Shown here piece after piece: positions 11,751 through 20,623 of a DNA stretch of 64,000 bases. Made by a program: the position numbers and the translations under genes. The stretch comes from Phyllobacteriaceae bacterium (GTDB lineage Bacteria; Pseudomonadota; Alphaproteobacteria; Rhizobiales; Rhizobiaceae): positions 33,320-97,319 of the forward strand of contig PAPF01000033.1 of the NCBI GenBank assembly GCA_002708825.1. The letters are read 5' to 3'. Each line of letters starts with the position of its first letter. Positions within the stretch are counted from its first letter, which is position 1. Below the pieces are notes generated by a model. The model did no database searches. It had not been told where the DNA came from and saw only the letters and a program-made list of their open reading frames with translations.

Positions 11751-13192
11751 AAATCGAAGGCGGACAGGCCGGTCACCATCTCGTCCAGGCCCAGCGGCCG
11801 GGTGATGGGCGGCTCGGCCCTGGCAAGGCAGCCGGAGCGTTCGCACAGGCGGCAGGCCGGCCCGACCGGCGTGGCCGGAACCTGGCCGTTCTTCGGCGTG
11901 ACGCCCGGGACCACGCCGGGCAACGCGCCGCCATAGATGATCTCGTCCTTGAAGGCGATGTCGCAGCCCAGCAGGATGGCGGTGCGGCGCGGGCGCTCGG
12001 CGAAGGCCCCCTGCGGCCCCTCCAGCGTGCGCGCCACGGTAAGGAACTCGGTGCCGTCCGGCATGACGACGGCCTCCACGAAGATTTGGCCGGGCTGGGT
12101 GAAGGCGGCGTGAATGGCGAGCTTGGGGCACATGCCGCCAAAGCGCTGCTGGGGAAAACCCTGGGCGCCGGCACGGCGGAACCGGTGGCCGGCGTTGTCG
12201 ACCTCCAGCATGAAGAAGGGGATGCCGGCCTGGCCCTGCCGGCCCAGCATGGTCAGCCGGTTGGCGGCCTGCTCGAAGGATACGCCGAAGCGCGAGCGCA
12301 GCACGTCGATGTCGTAGCGGGCCTTCTGCGCGGCCTGCAGGAAGGGCTGATAGGGCATCATCAGCGCATGGGCCGCATAGCGCGCCATCTCGAAGCGGGC
12401 GAGACGACGCGCCTCGTCGGTGGACAGTTTCAGCGCCTCGATCTCGCGGGCGATGGCCACGTTCATGCGCAGCAGCACAGCCTCCATCGCCACTTCGCGC
12501 AACTGGTCGAAAGGTGACAGGCGTTCCGACAGGAACAGGCGCTGCGAATGCCGGTCGAAACGGCGGCGCCAGTTGGGCATGGTCGCGACAGGCAGGACGC
12601 GGACCGTGATCCCCAGTTCGGCGCGCATCCATGTCTTCAGGGCGCCCATCAGGTCGTCGCCGGGCTGCAACAGGGCGGTGAAGGCCTCCGCCTCCTCCTC
12701 CAGCACGGGATAATGGTTGGCCCGAGGCTCCAGGACCTCGTGCACCTCGTCGATCGGCAGGCGCGCGCCCGACAAGGCCGTCGCATGGCCCTCGCGCGCC
12801 AGCAGGTCGGACAGGTCGGTCAGCCGCTCGGCCTGTTCGCGATAGGCGCGGTAGAGCTTCACGACGGCCGCCGACACGTTCGGCGCGGCTTCCGCGATTT
12901 CCATCAGTTCCTGCTCGCCGGGCAGTTCGCCGGCCAGCAACGGATCGGCGAAGACCTCGCGCAGCGCCGCCAGTGACGCGCCGGTCTCGCCCTGCAACTC
13001 GTCCGGGTCGATCTTGTAGACCGAGGCCAGCTTCAGGATGAGCTGCACGGTGAGCGGGCGCTGGTTGCGTTCGATGAGGTTGAGGTAGGATGGCGATATG
13101 CCGAGTGCCTCGGCCATCGCGGTCTGGGTCAGGCCCTTGGCGTTGCGGATCCGGCGGATGCGCGGGCCGACGAAGATTTTCTGGTCCGCCAC
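11744..13192 (-). CDS. XRE-family regulator of the ScfR/RamB type
   Basis: DNA-binding regulator, 482 aa. An N-terminal Cro/C1-type helix-turn-helix occupies residues 1-65 (GLTQTAMAEALGISPSYLNLIERNQRPLT split over the two helices). A central IrrE/ImmA-like region without an HEXXH motif follows, then a C-terminal DUF2083-type region with conserved cysteines (GGMCPKL, LLGCDI and PACRLCERSGC). This architecture is that of regulators responding to short-chain acyl metabolism (RamB in actinobacteria, ScfR in alphaproteobacteria). Five TTTACA-like repeats upstream look like its own operator. The target genes are not evident from context; a role in acetate/propionate metabolism is family-level knowledge only. 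Confidence 0.85.
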   Translation of the reverse strand: MADQKIFVGPRIRRIRNAKGLTQTAMAEALGISPSYLNLIERNQRPLTVQLILKLASVYKIDPDELQGETGASLAALREVFADPLLAGELPGEQELMEIAEAAPNVSAAVVKLYRAYREQAERLTDLSDLLAREGHATALSGARLPIDEVHEVLEPRANHYPVLEEEAEAFTALLQPGDDLMGALKTWMRAELGITVRVLPVATMPNWRRRFDRHSQRLFLSERLSPFDQLREVAMEAVLLRMNVAIAREIEALKLSTDEARRLARFEMARYAAHALMMPYQPFLQAAQKARYDIDVLRSRFGVSFEQAANRLTMLGRQGQAGIPFFMLEVDNAGHRFRRAGAQGFPQQRFGGMCPKLAIHAAFTQPGQIFVEAVVMPDGTEFLTVARTLEGPQGAFAERPRRTAILLGCDIAFKDEIIYGGALPGVVPGVTPKNGQVPATPVGPACRLCERSGCLARAEPPITRPLGLDEMVTGLSAFDFQ

Positions 13193-13215
13193 GGCGGCGC
13201 TCCATGCCTTGCTGA

Positions 13216-13275
13216 TTTACACCGGTTTACAGAATAGGGGTGCGTTGTGGATTTTACAAGATTTACATGCTTACA
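13216..13275. promoter_or_regulatory. Five TTTACA-type repeats upstream of the ScfR/RamB-type gene
   Basis: TTTACA occurs at 13216, 13226, 13253 and 13262, with CTTACA at 13270, all in the same orientation within 60 bp. They are spaced 10 bp within the first pair and 9 then 8 bp within the second cluster, so the copies fall near one helical face. The cluster lies 24-83 bp upstream of the regulator's start codon, in an otherwise GC-rich region. An autoregulatory operator is the natural reading; this is inference. Confidence 0.5.
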
Positions 13276-13476
13276 AGACCGGTTGGTCAAAGCCTCCACA
13301 GCTTGACCCGATTCGCCGCTCGAAACGGCTGTTTTCCCTCGCATATCCGCGATTCGAGCGCTAGCTTGACCATGAAGGCGGCGCAGACAGGCGGCCGGGA
13401 GTGAAACCGGCAAAGCCCTGTCAAAGCGCCATCGACAGCACAACCGGGCCAGCCGCCTGGTGACAAGGAGAGACAA

Positions 13477-13728
13477 ATGGCACCGAAAACGCGAGTCAAG
13501 GAACGCGCCGAGGAACAGGCTTCGGCCATGAACATGGACCAGCAGGCGGTGATCCGCATGGTGGCCAACGACCTGCACCGCCTCAACCAGTCGGTGATGA
13601 AGGCGGTCGAGGCCGGCGTGTCCGTGGAACTTGTGCGCTCGGCACGCCATCACTGCGGCAACGGCAACTGGGGCGACCTGCTCATCCCGGTGATCGTGAC
13701 CAACAATCCGGGTGCCGCGAACGACTGA
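13477..13728 (+). CDS. Small conserved-looking hypothetical protein
   Basis: An 83-aa soluble protein with no recognised domain. The N-terminal half is charged and helical (KTRVKERAEEQASAMNMDQQAVIRMV), followed by LNQSVMKAVEAGVSVELVRSARHHCGNGNWGDLLIPVIV. It carries one Cys and two adjacent His. A strong ribosome site (AAGGAGA, 13467-13473) stands before the ATG, and a hairpin follows the stop, so it looks like an expressed single-gene unit. Function unknown. The 284-nt upstream gap also contains the operator-like repeats of the divergent regulator. Confidence 0.7.
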   Translation: MAPKTRVKERAEEQASAMNMDQQAVIRMVANDLHRLNQSVMKAVEAGVSVELVRSARHHCGNGNWGDLLIPVIVTNNPGAAND

Positions 13729-13751
13729 CCTGAAAGAGCCGGATTCCACTG

Positions 13752-13782
13752 CAAGGCCGCGTCCGGCAAGGGTGCGGCCTTG
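13752..13782 (+). terminator. Terminator after the small hypothetical gene
   Basis: CAAGGCCGC (13752-13760) pairs perfectly with GCGGCCTTG (13774-13782) across a 13-nt loop. A T-rich tail (TTGCGTTCACTATTTTGTT) follows. It sits 24 nt beyond the stop at 13728. Confidence 0.65.
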
Positions 13783-13894
13783 TTGCGTTCACTATTTTGT
13801 TAAATTTAAGATTGCATTCTGGCGGTGACCTACAACATGGTTTAATGGGCTGGCTATAGGACACGCCAACGTTGAACCGGGCAAAGCACCATCC

Positions 13895-14308
13895 ATGAAG
13901 CAGGACAATTCCGCATTTGGTCTCCGCCACGGCGAATCCGGATATTCCGGCGCCGGAAACAGGGCGAAGGACGACATCCTCATCGTGACGGCAGACCGCG
14001 TCAGCCGCATCGTCATCGAGGGGACACTCAAGAGGATGGGCAAGACATGCCGCGCGATGGAGCCCTCGACAATGGCGTCCGTCGAGGACATGGGCATGCC
14101 GGCCCTTGTCATTTTCGAATGCAGCAATGCATCCGAACTATGCCGGCACTATTCCGGCGTTTTCACCGGCAAGGGGCGGCCCAGGATCATCATGTTCACC
14201 AATCAAGGGAAGCCGGACGACGGGATGGCGGACATCATCTTGCGAAGGCCGATCATTCCGGACCAGCTGGAACAGGTCATCCTGACGCTGCTCGGCCCCG
14301 AGGCTTGA
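13895..14308 (+). CDS. Degenerate response-regulator receiver-like protein
   Basis: A 137-aa single-domain protein whose residues 26-135 follow the receiver fold pattern: DDILIVTADRVSRIVIEGTLKRMG, then ALVIFEC, then RPRIIMFTN, then ADIILRRPIIPDQLEQVI. The key receiver residues are altered. The phospho-acceptor Asp position holds Glu75 (or Cys76) in FEC, and the conserved Lys is Arg117/118 in RRP. Phosphorylation is therefore unlikely, and a protein-interaction or locked-state role is possible. No output domain is present. It lies 68 nt before the second PuuA-like gene in the same direction. Confidence 0.65.
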   Translation: MKQDNSAFGLRHGESGYSGAGNRAKDDILIVTADRVSRIVIEGTLKRMGKTCRAMEPSTMASVEDMGMPALVIFECSNASELCRHYSGVFTGKGRPRIIMFTNQGKPDDGMADIILRRPIIPDQLEQVILTLLGPEA

Positions 14309-14376
14309 ACGCACCCCCTTTCCTTTCGCTTCATGCATCTCCTATAGTCGCCCATCTCAACGTGATCCGGTGATGC

Positions 14377-15807
14377 ATGGCTTCCGAAAAAAGGGATGTG
14401 CGCGAAACGTCCGCAAGGCGGACCCGACCGCCTAAATTTGTCAGCAACCTGCGTGGCGTGAAATCCTGGAAAGAGGCCAACGCCTGGCTGGAATGGCGCG
14501 GGATCGAGGACATCGAGTGCATCACGCCGGATCAGGCCGGTGTCGCGCGCGGCAAGATGATGCCTTCGAAGAAATTCACGTCCAACACCTCGCTTGCGCT
14601 TCCTTCCGCGGTTTTCATGACGACGATCTCGGGCGACTATCCGGAGGAAAGCGACAGCTTTCGCTATCCCGAGGATGACGGCGACCTCAAGCTCATGCCG
14701 GACCTCTCCACACTCGCCGTGGTGCCGTGGGAAAGCGATCCGACGGCGCAGGTCATCTGCGACATGGTGCATCAGGACGGGCGGGAAGTGGAATTCACGC
14801 CGCGCAACGTTCTCAAGCGCGTCATCCGCGCCTATGACAAGCTCGGACTGAGACCCGTTGTCGCACCCGAGATCGAATTCTACCTCGTTTCCAAGAACAC
14901 CGACCCCGACTATCCCCTGACGCCCCCGCTAGGCCGGTCGGGCCGCCCGATCGGCGGCGGACAGGGCTATTCCATCGCCGGCATCAACGAGTTCGACGAG
15001 CTGATCGACGACATCTACCATTTCTCCGAAGCCCAGGGCCTGGAGATCGACACGCTGATCCATGAGGAAGGCGCCGGCCAGCTCGAGATCAACCTGCGCC
15101 ACGGCGACCCGGTGGAACTGGCCGACCAGGTGTTCATGTTCAAGCGGACGCTGCGCGAGGCCGCGCTCAAGCACGACATGTACGCGCCCTTCATGGCCAA
15201 GCCGATCCAGGGCCAGCCGGGCTCTGCCATGCACATCCACCAGTCGATCATCGAGAAGAAGACCGGGCGCAACATCTTCACCAATGAAGACGGATCGGAA
15301 TCGGCGGCGTTCCGGCACTTCATCGGCGGCATGCAGCGCCATGTGCCGAACGCGCTCGTCATGTTCGCGCCCTATGTGAACTCCTACCGGCGGCTCACCA
15401 AGGGCGTGACGGCGCCGGTGAACGTGGAATGGGGCTACGACAACCGGACCACGGCCTTCCGCATTCCGCGTTCCGACCCGGCGGCCCGGCGCGTGGAAAA
15501 CCGGATCCCCTCCTCCGACGCCAACCCCTATCTGGCGCTTGCGGCGTCGCTCGCCTGCGGGCTGATCGGGATGAAGCAGAAGCTGGAGCCGAAGGACCCT
15601 GCCGGCCACTCGGCCAACGAGGCGGACATCGAACTGCCGCGCGGGCTGATCGAGGCGACGGCGCTGTTCGAGGCCGACGAGGCCCTGACGGAGATCCTCG
15701 GCTCCGGGTTCGTGGGCACCTATGCGGCGATCAAGCGGGGCGAGTTCGAGACCTTCATGCAGGTGATCAGCCCCTGGGAACGCGAGTTCCTGCTCCTCAA
15801 CGTCTGA
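14377..15807 (+). CDS. Second glutamine synthetase family gamma-glutamylpolyamine ligase (PuuA-like)
   Basis: A 476-aa glutamine-synthetase-fold ligase. Visible signatures are PEIEFYLV, GAGQLEINLRHGDP, GSAMHIHQS, APVNVEWGYDNRTTAFRIP and RRVENRIPSSDANPYLA. It differs clearly from the paralogue at 9588, which may indicate a different amine substrate. It is followed after 13 nt by a PuuB-like oxidase, so the pair should glutamylate an amine and then oxidise the product. The ATG at 14377 is 68 nt after the receiver-like gene. Assignment to the PuuA class is firm; the substrate is inferred. Confidence 0.88.
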   Translation: MASEKRDVRETSARRTRPPKFVSNLRGVKSWKEANAWLEWRGIEDIECITPDQAGVARGKMMPSKKFTSNTSLALPSAVFMTTISGDYPEESDSFRYPEDDGDLKLMPDLSTLAVVPWESDPTAQVICDMVHQDGREVEFTPRNVLKRVIRAYDKLGLRPVVAPEIEFYLVSKNTDPDYPLTPPLGRSGRPIGGGQGYSIAGINEFDELIDDIYHFSEAQGLEIDTLIHEEGAGQLEINLRHGDPVELADQVFMFKRTLREAALKHDMYAPFMAKPIQGQPGSAMHIHQSIIEKKTGRNIFTNEDGSESAAFRHFIGGMQRHVPNALVMFAPYVNSYRRLTKGVTAPVNVEWGYDNRTTAFRIPRSDPAARRVENRIPSSDANPYLALAASLACGLIGMKQKLEPKDPAGHSANEADIELPRGLIEATALFEADEALTEILGSGFVGTYAAIKRGEFETFMQVISPWEREFLLLNV

Positions 15808-15820
15808 CCGGAACGCCATC

Positions 15821-17107
15821 ATGGTCCATACGAGTGCAATCTCGCCCGGCCTGTCCTGGTATGAGGCGACCGCCGGCGAGCGGACGGAATGGCCGGCGCT
15901 GAAAGGCGATCATGCCACCGACGTCATCGTCATCGGCGGCGGCTTCACCGGGCTTTCGGCGGCAGCGCAACTGGCGAAGGACGGCATCGGCTGCATCCTG
16001 ATCGAGGGTCATCGTGTCGGTGACGGCGCGTCGGGCCGCAATGGCGGGCAACTGGGCACGGGGCAGCGGGCCTGGGCGGAGGAACTGGAGGAAGAAATCG
16101 GCCTGGAGCGGGCGCGCACGCTCTTTGGCATCGCCGAGGACGCCAAGACGCATCTGCTCGATTTCGCCCGGACGCACCAGATCGACATCGAATACATGCC
16201 GGGCCAGATGTCGGTGGTGCACAAGCCGCGCTATCTCGATGCCTTCCGCGCCCATGCCGACATCATGGCCGAACGTTTCGCCTATCCGCATGTCCGCTTC
16301 ATGGACAAGACGGAGACCGCCGAGCGGCTCGGTTCGACACGCTATCACGGCGGCATTCGCGACACGGCAACAGGCCACATCCATCCGCTCAAGCTGGTTC
16401 TCGGCACGGCGCGCGTCGCGGCGCAGTCAGGCGCATCGATTCACGAGAACACGCCGGCGCTTTCCATCGGCCGCGAAGGCGGAAAGGTGGTCGTGAAAAC
16501 GCCGGATGGCACGATCCGGGCCGAACGCTGCCTTGTCGCCACGAATGCCTATGGCGAGACGCTGGAGCCGGTCTCGGCCGCGCATATCATGCCGATCCGC
16601 TCCTTCATCGGCGCCACGGTGCCGCTCGGCGGCGACAGCAGCGTCATTCCGGGTGGCGAGAGCGTGGACGATTCGCGCTTCGTGGTGCGCTATTTCCGCA
16701 AGTCACGCGACGGACGGCTGCTGTTCGGGGGGCGCGAGGCCTATACGGCGGAAGAGCCCGGCGACATCACCACCCATGTGCGCAAGCAGATCGCGGAGAT
16801 CTATCCTGCCCTGCGCGACATCGAGATCACCCATGCCTGGGGCGGGTCGGTCGGCATCACCATTCCGCGCAAGCCCTTCGTGCGCGACGTGATGCCGGGC
16901 GTCACCTCCATCGGCGGATTTTCGGGCCATGGTGTGCTGCTGTCCAACCATACGGGCCGGCTCTATGCCGAGGCGGTGGCCGGCAAGGAAGACCGGCTGC
17001 GCCACTACCGGGACCTGAAGATCCCGCCGTTTCCCGGCGGACGCATGTTCCGCAAGCCGCTGCTGCTGGCCGCCATGACCTGGTTCTCGATGCTGGACCG
17101 CATCTGA
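15821..17107 (+). CDS. puuB: Gamma-glutamylputrescine oxidase-like FAD oxidoreductase
   Basis: A 428-aa DAO-type flavoprotein. An N-terminal Rossmann FAD motif VIVIGGGFTGLSAA lies at residues 36-49, preceded by the typical PuuB lead (SWYEATAGERTEWPAL). DGASGRNGGQLGTGQR follows, and FSGHGVLLSNHTGRLYAEAV sits near the C-terminus. The enzyme oxidises gamma-glutamylputrescine to the aminobutyraldehyde, producing ammonia and hydrogen peroxide. It is immediately downstream of a PuuA-like ligase. An aldehyde dehydrogenase that could act next (19148-20623) lies nearby but in a separate operon. Other glutamylated amines are possible substrates. Confidence 0.88.
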   Translation: MVHTSAISPGLSWYEATAGERTEWPALKGDHATDVIVIGGGFTGLSAAAQLAKDGIGCILIEGHRVGDGASGRNGGQLGTGQRAWAEELEEEIGLERARTLFGIAEDAKTHLLDFARTHQIDIEYMPGQMSVVHKPRYLDAFRAHADIMAERFAYPHVRFMDKTETAERLGSTRYHGGIRDTATGHIHPLKLVLGTARVAAQSGASIHENTPALSIGREGGKVVVKTPDGTIRAERCLVATNAYGETLEPVSAAHIMPIRSFIGATVPLGGDSSVIPGGESVDDSRFVVRYFRKSRDGRLLFGGREAYTAEEPGDITTHVRKQIAEIYPALRDIEITHAWGGSVGITIPRKPFVRDVMPGVTSIGGFSGHGVLLSNHTGRLYAEAVAGKEDRLRHYRDLKIPPFPGGRMFRKPLLLAAMTWFSMLDRI

Positions 17108-17228
17108 CGCCGCGTTCCCGCATCGGTTCTTTCCGGGCAAGGTCCGGACGCGAAACCGGGGACCACTTTCGCTGGTCTTGCCCCCGCTCGACCGCCTGTA
17201 GAACAGCATCGGAACCGGCCAGCGCGGA

Positions 17229-18347
17229 TCAGATCCGGCGCACGATCACCGATCCGGCCGAATAGCCGGCGCCGAAGGAGCAGATGACGCCGAGGCTTCC
17301 CCGCGGCAGGTCGGCATTGTTCTGGGCGAAGGCAATGATCGAGCCGGCCGACGAGGTATTGGCGTATTCCTGCAGGATGTTGGGCTGTTCGCCGGGTTCC
17401 GGCTCACGGCCGAGCACCTTCTGGCCGATCAGGTCGTTCATGCCCTTGTTGGCCTGGTGCAGCCACAGCCGTGACAGGCCGGACGGGGCGATGTCCTCGT
17501 CCTCCAGATGCGACAGCATCATGTCGGAGACCCAGGGCACGACCTGTTTGAAGACCTTGCGCCCCTCCTGGTAGAAACGCATGTCGCGGCGGTCGTCCAT
17601 CTGGTCATGGCATGGCCGCAGGAAGCCGTTGTTGTTGCGGATATTGTTGGAAAACATGGTGCGGCAGCGCGTGGAAAGGATTTCCCAGCCGCCGTCTGCG
17701 GCCGCGTCGGCGCGCTCCAGCAGGACCGCCGTGCAGACATCGCCGAAGATGAAATGGCAGTCACGGTCGCGCCATTCCAGGTGGCCGGAGGTGATTTCCG
17801 GATTGACCATGAGGATGGCGCGGGCTGAGCCGGAACGGATCATGTCGGCGGCGGCCTGGATGCCGAAGGTGGCCGACGAGCAGGCGACGTTCATGTCGAA
17901 GGCGAAGCCGCCGATGCCGAGCGCCTGCTGTATCTCGATGGCGATGGCCGGATAGGCGCGCTCGTGGTTGGACGCCGCGCAGATGACCGCATCAACGTCC
18001 TCCGCCTTGCGTCCTGCCATGGCGAGCGCCTGGCGCGCGGCATCCAGCGCGATTTCCGCCATGATCGACAGTTCGTCATCGGCGCGCGGCGCAAGGCGCG
18101 GATACATGCGGCCGGGATCGAGCACCCCGTCCTTTTCCATCACGTGGCGGCGCTCGATGCCGGATGCCTTCAGGATGAATTCCTCGCTCGACATGGGCTT
18201 CGGCTCGATTTCGCCGCGCGCGATGGCATCCGCATTGGCCTCGTTGAAAAGGCGCGCATGCTCGTTGAACGAGGCGACGAGTTCGGCATTGGTGATGACG
18301 GCTTCCGGCGTGAAGACGCCGGTGCCGGTGATGGCGACTGCATTCAT
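17229..18347 (-). CDS. 3-oxoacyl-ACP synthase III-like ketosynthase
   Basis: A 372-aa thiolase-fold enzyme of the FabH class. The catalytic triad is visible: Cys156 in NVACSSATFG, His297 in LWLHQAN and Asn330 in YANTSSAGS. It is longer than housekeeping FabH (about 320 aa) because of inserts near residues 25-90 and 225-265. This matches the extended KAS III branch that I recall from Pseudomonas shunt-type enzymes, not the primary fatty-acid initiation enzyme. It is the last gene of a three-gene minus-strand operon with an SDR and an aldehyde dehydrogenase, 24 nt after the SDR. The substrate is unknown; a dedicated acyl pathway is inferred. Confidence 0.8.
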   Translation of the reverse strand: MNAVAITGTGVFTPEAVITNAELVASFNEHARLFNEANADAIARGEIEPKPMSSEEFILKASGIERRHVMEKDGVLDPGRMYPRLAPRADDELSIMAEIALDAARQALAMAGRKAEDVDAVICAASNHERAYPAIAIEIQQALGIGGFAFDMNVACSSATFGIQAAADMIRSGSARAILMVNPEITSGHLEWRDRDCHFIFGDVCTAVLLERADAAADGGWEILSTRCRTMFSNNIRNNNGFLRPCHDQMDDRRDMRFYQEGRKVFKQVVPWVSDMMLSHLEDEDIAPSGLSRLWLHQANKGMNDLIGQKVLGREPEPGEQPNILQEYANTSSAGSIIAFAQNNADLPRGSLGVICSFGAGYSAGSVIVRRI

Positions 18348-18371
18348 GGTTCTGCCCCCCTTCTTTTACAC

Positions 18372-19121
18372 TTACACGCAGCGGCCGCCGTCGACCTCCA
18401 GCGCAACGCCGGTGATGAATTCGGCCTCGCCGGAGGCCAGCCACAGCGCGGCATTGGCGATGTCGAGCGGCGTGGAGAAGCGGCCAAGCGGGATGACCGA
18501 CTTGAACTTCTCGCGGATTTCCGGCGTGTCCCCGCCCATGAAAGAGGCGAGCATGGCGGTTTCGCCCGCCACCGGGCAAAGCGCGTTGACGCGAATGCGC
18601 TTCGGCGCAAGCTCCACCGCCATGGACTTGGTGGCAGTGATCGCCCAGCCCTTGGAGGCATTGTACCAGGTGAGGTTCGGGCGCGGCCGCAAGCCCGCTG
18701 TCGACGCCGTGTTGATGATCGAACCGCCGCCCTGTCGCTCCATGATGGGCACAACCAGTTGGGTGGAATGATAGATGGCCTTCATGTTGACGGCGGTGAT
18801 GAGGTCGAAGGTGTCCTCGTCCACGTCCAGCAGCGACCCGTTCCTGTGGGTGAAGCCGGCATTGTTGACCATGATGTCGACCCGGCCGAAGGCCTGCGTG
18901 GCGGCATCCACCATGGCTTGGATCTCGTCGCGCAGGGCCACGTCCACGGTCACCGGAATGGCCGCATCCCCGATCTCGGAAGCGACGCGCTCGGCACCCT
19001 TGGCGTTGAGGTCGGCCACGACGACCTTCGCTCCCTCCTCGGCAAAGCGCTTGGCCATGCCCTCGCCGAAACCGGACGCGCCGCCGGTAATGATCGCGAC
19101 CTTGTCTTGCAGGCGCCCCAT
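18372..19121 (-). CDS. SDR family NAD(P)-dependent oxidoreductase
   Basis: A 249-aa classical short-chain dehydrogenase. The cofactor motif TGGASGFG is at residues 12-19, NNAG at 86-89 and the catalytic Ser140, Tyr153 and Lys157 in the YNASK context. Asp37 after the second strand (VVVADLN) suggests NAD preference. It sits between the aldehyde dehydrogenase and the KAS III-like gene with gaps of 26 and 24 nt, so all three are probably co-transcribed. The annotation could be 3-oxoacyl-ACP reductase or glucose dehydrogenase-like; the substrate cannot be decided from sequence. Confidence 0.85.
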   Translation of the reverse strand: MGRLQDKVAIITGGASGFGEGMAKRFAEEGAKVVVADLNAKGAERVASEIGDAAIPVTVDVALRDEIQAMVDAATQAFGRVDIMVNNAGFTHRNGSLLDVDEDTFDLITAVNMKAIYHSTQLVVPIMERQGGGSIINTASTAGLRPRPNLTWYNASKGWAITATKSMAVELAPKRIRVNALCPVAGETAMLASFMGGDTPEIREKFKSVIPLGRFSTPLDIANAALWLASGEAEFITGVALEVDGGRCV

Positions 19122-19147
19122 GAATGTCTCCTTCCCGTTCGTCCCGT

Positions 19148-20623
19148 TCAGCCGTGGTTGAACACGACCGTTTTCGTTGCCGACATGTCATACAGGGCCT
19201 CGAAGCCCTTTTCGCGGCCATGGCCGGATTTCTTGAAGCCGCCGAAGGGCAGTTCGATGCCGCCCCCCGCGCCATAGCCGTTGACGAAGACCTGACCGGC
19301 GCGCACGCGCTTGGCGATGCGGTGCTGTCGGGCGCCATCGGCCGTCCATATGCCGGCGACAAGGCCGTACTCGGTGCCATTGGCCAGGCGCACCGCATCC
19401 TCCTCGCCGTCGAAGGCGAACAGCGACAGGACCGGGCCGAACACCTCCTCCTGGGCGATTGCCGCCCCGGGATCGACGGACCCGAACAGGGCGGGCGCGG
19501 CATAGTATCCGCCATCCGGCGCATCCGGCGACACGGTTCCGCGCGCCAGGACCGGCACGCCGGCCTCCTGCGCGGCGTCGATGAAACCGGTCACGCGCTC
19601 GCGCTGCCTGGCGTTGATCATCGGGCCCAGATCGAGATCGGCCTGGTGCGGCCCGGCGACCAGCGCGGAAAAGCGTTCGGCGAGTGCCGTGGCGACGCGC
19701 TCGTAGACCGGCGTCTCGATCAGGATGCGGCTTCCGGCCGAACAGGTCTGGCCGCCATTCTGGATGATGGCGTTGACGAGCACCGGCAGCGCGGCGTCGA
19801 TGTCGGCATCGGCAAAGACGATCTGCGGCGACTTGCCGCCCAGTTCCATGGTCACGCCGCGATTGTTGACGGCTGCGGCCTGCTGGATGCGCGTCCCGGT
19901 CAGCGTCGATCCCGTGAAGGTGACGTAATCGACGCCCGGATGGGCCGAAAGCGCGGCCCCGGCCGTCGCGCCATAACCGGTCACGACATTGACGACACCC
20001 TCGGGGAAGCCGGCCTGCAATGCCAGTTCGCCTATGCGGATGGCTGTCAGTGAAGCATCCTCGGCCGGCTTGACCACCAGCGTGTTGCCCATGGCAATGG
20101 CCGCACCCAGCACACGGGCCAGAATCTGCATCGGATAGTTCCACGGGATGATGCCTGCCACCACGCCATGCGGTTCGCGAAGGGTCAGCGCCGTGTAGCC
20201 GTCGAGAAACGGAATGGTATCGCCGTGGATCTTGTCGGCCGCGCCGCCATAGAACTCGTAGTAACGCATGGTGGCGGTCACATCGGCCTTGCCCTGACGC
20301 ACCGGCTTGCCGGTGTCGCGGCTTTCCAGCGCCGCCAGTTCCTCGCCATTCTCCTCGACAAGGTGGAAGAGCCTTGTCAGCAAGCGTCCCCGCTCGACCG
20401 CCGGCATGCGGCTCCACGGACCCTCGTCGAAGGCCTTGCGCGCGGCTGCGACAGCGCGATCCACATCGGCTTGGCCCGAGGAGGGAATGGAGGCGAAGGC
20501 CATGCCGTCGGACGGACAGACCACGTCGATGCGCTCGCCCGAAGCGGCGTCCACCCGCTTGCCGTCGATGATGTTCATGAAGGCGATGCCTTGCGCGACC
20601 GTGGTCGCCGGATGAGCGCCCAT
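19148..20623 (-). CDS. NAD(P)-dependent aldehyde dehydrogenase
   Basis: A 491-aa ALDH superfamily enzyme. Catalytic and cofactor residues are visible: Asn162 (IPWNYP), Lys185 (VVKPAE), Glu260 (MELGGKSP) and nucleophile Cys294 (GGQTCSAGSR). The ATG at 20623 has GGGAGG about 7 nt upstream. It heads the operon ALDH-SDR-KAS III. Given the nearby PuuA/PuuB genes it could oxidise gamma-glutamyl-aminobutyraldehyde (the PuuC step), but the operon partners suggest another aldehyde; sequence alone does not choose. It is divergent from zwf across a 180-nt gap. Confidence 0.88.
   Translation of the reverse strand: MGAHPATTVAQGIAFMNIIDGKRVDAASGERIDVVCPSDGMAFASIPSSGQADVDRAVAAARKAFDEGPWSRMPAVERGRLLTRLFHLVEENGEELAALESRDTGKPVRQGKADVTATMRYYEFYGGAADKIHGDTIPFLDGYTALTLREPHGVVAGIIPWNYPMQILARVLGAAIAMGNTLVVKPAEDASLTAIRIGELALQAGFPEGVVNVVTGYGATAGAALSAHPGVDYVTFTGSTLTGTRIQQAAAVNNRGVTMELGGKSPQIVFADADIDAALPVLVNAIIQNGGQTCSAGSRILIETPVYERVATALAERFSALVAGPHQADLDLGPMINARQRERVTGFIDAAQEAGVPVLARGTVSPDAPDGGYYAAPALFGSVDPGAAIAQEEVFGPVLSLFAFDGEEDAVRLANGTEYGLVAGIWTADGARQHRIAKRVRAGQVFVNGYGAGGGIELPFGGFKKSGHGREKGFEALYDMSATKTVVFNHG

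Noticed and set aside
17108..17228. Possible terminator between convergent puuB and the ketosynthase gene
   Set aside because: Only a short GACCA/TGGTC stem with a C-rich downstream side is visible, too weak to call.
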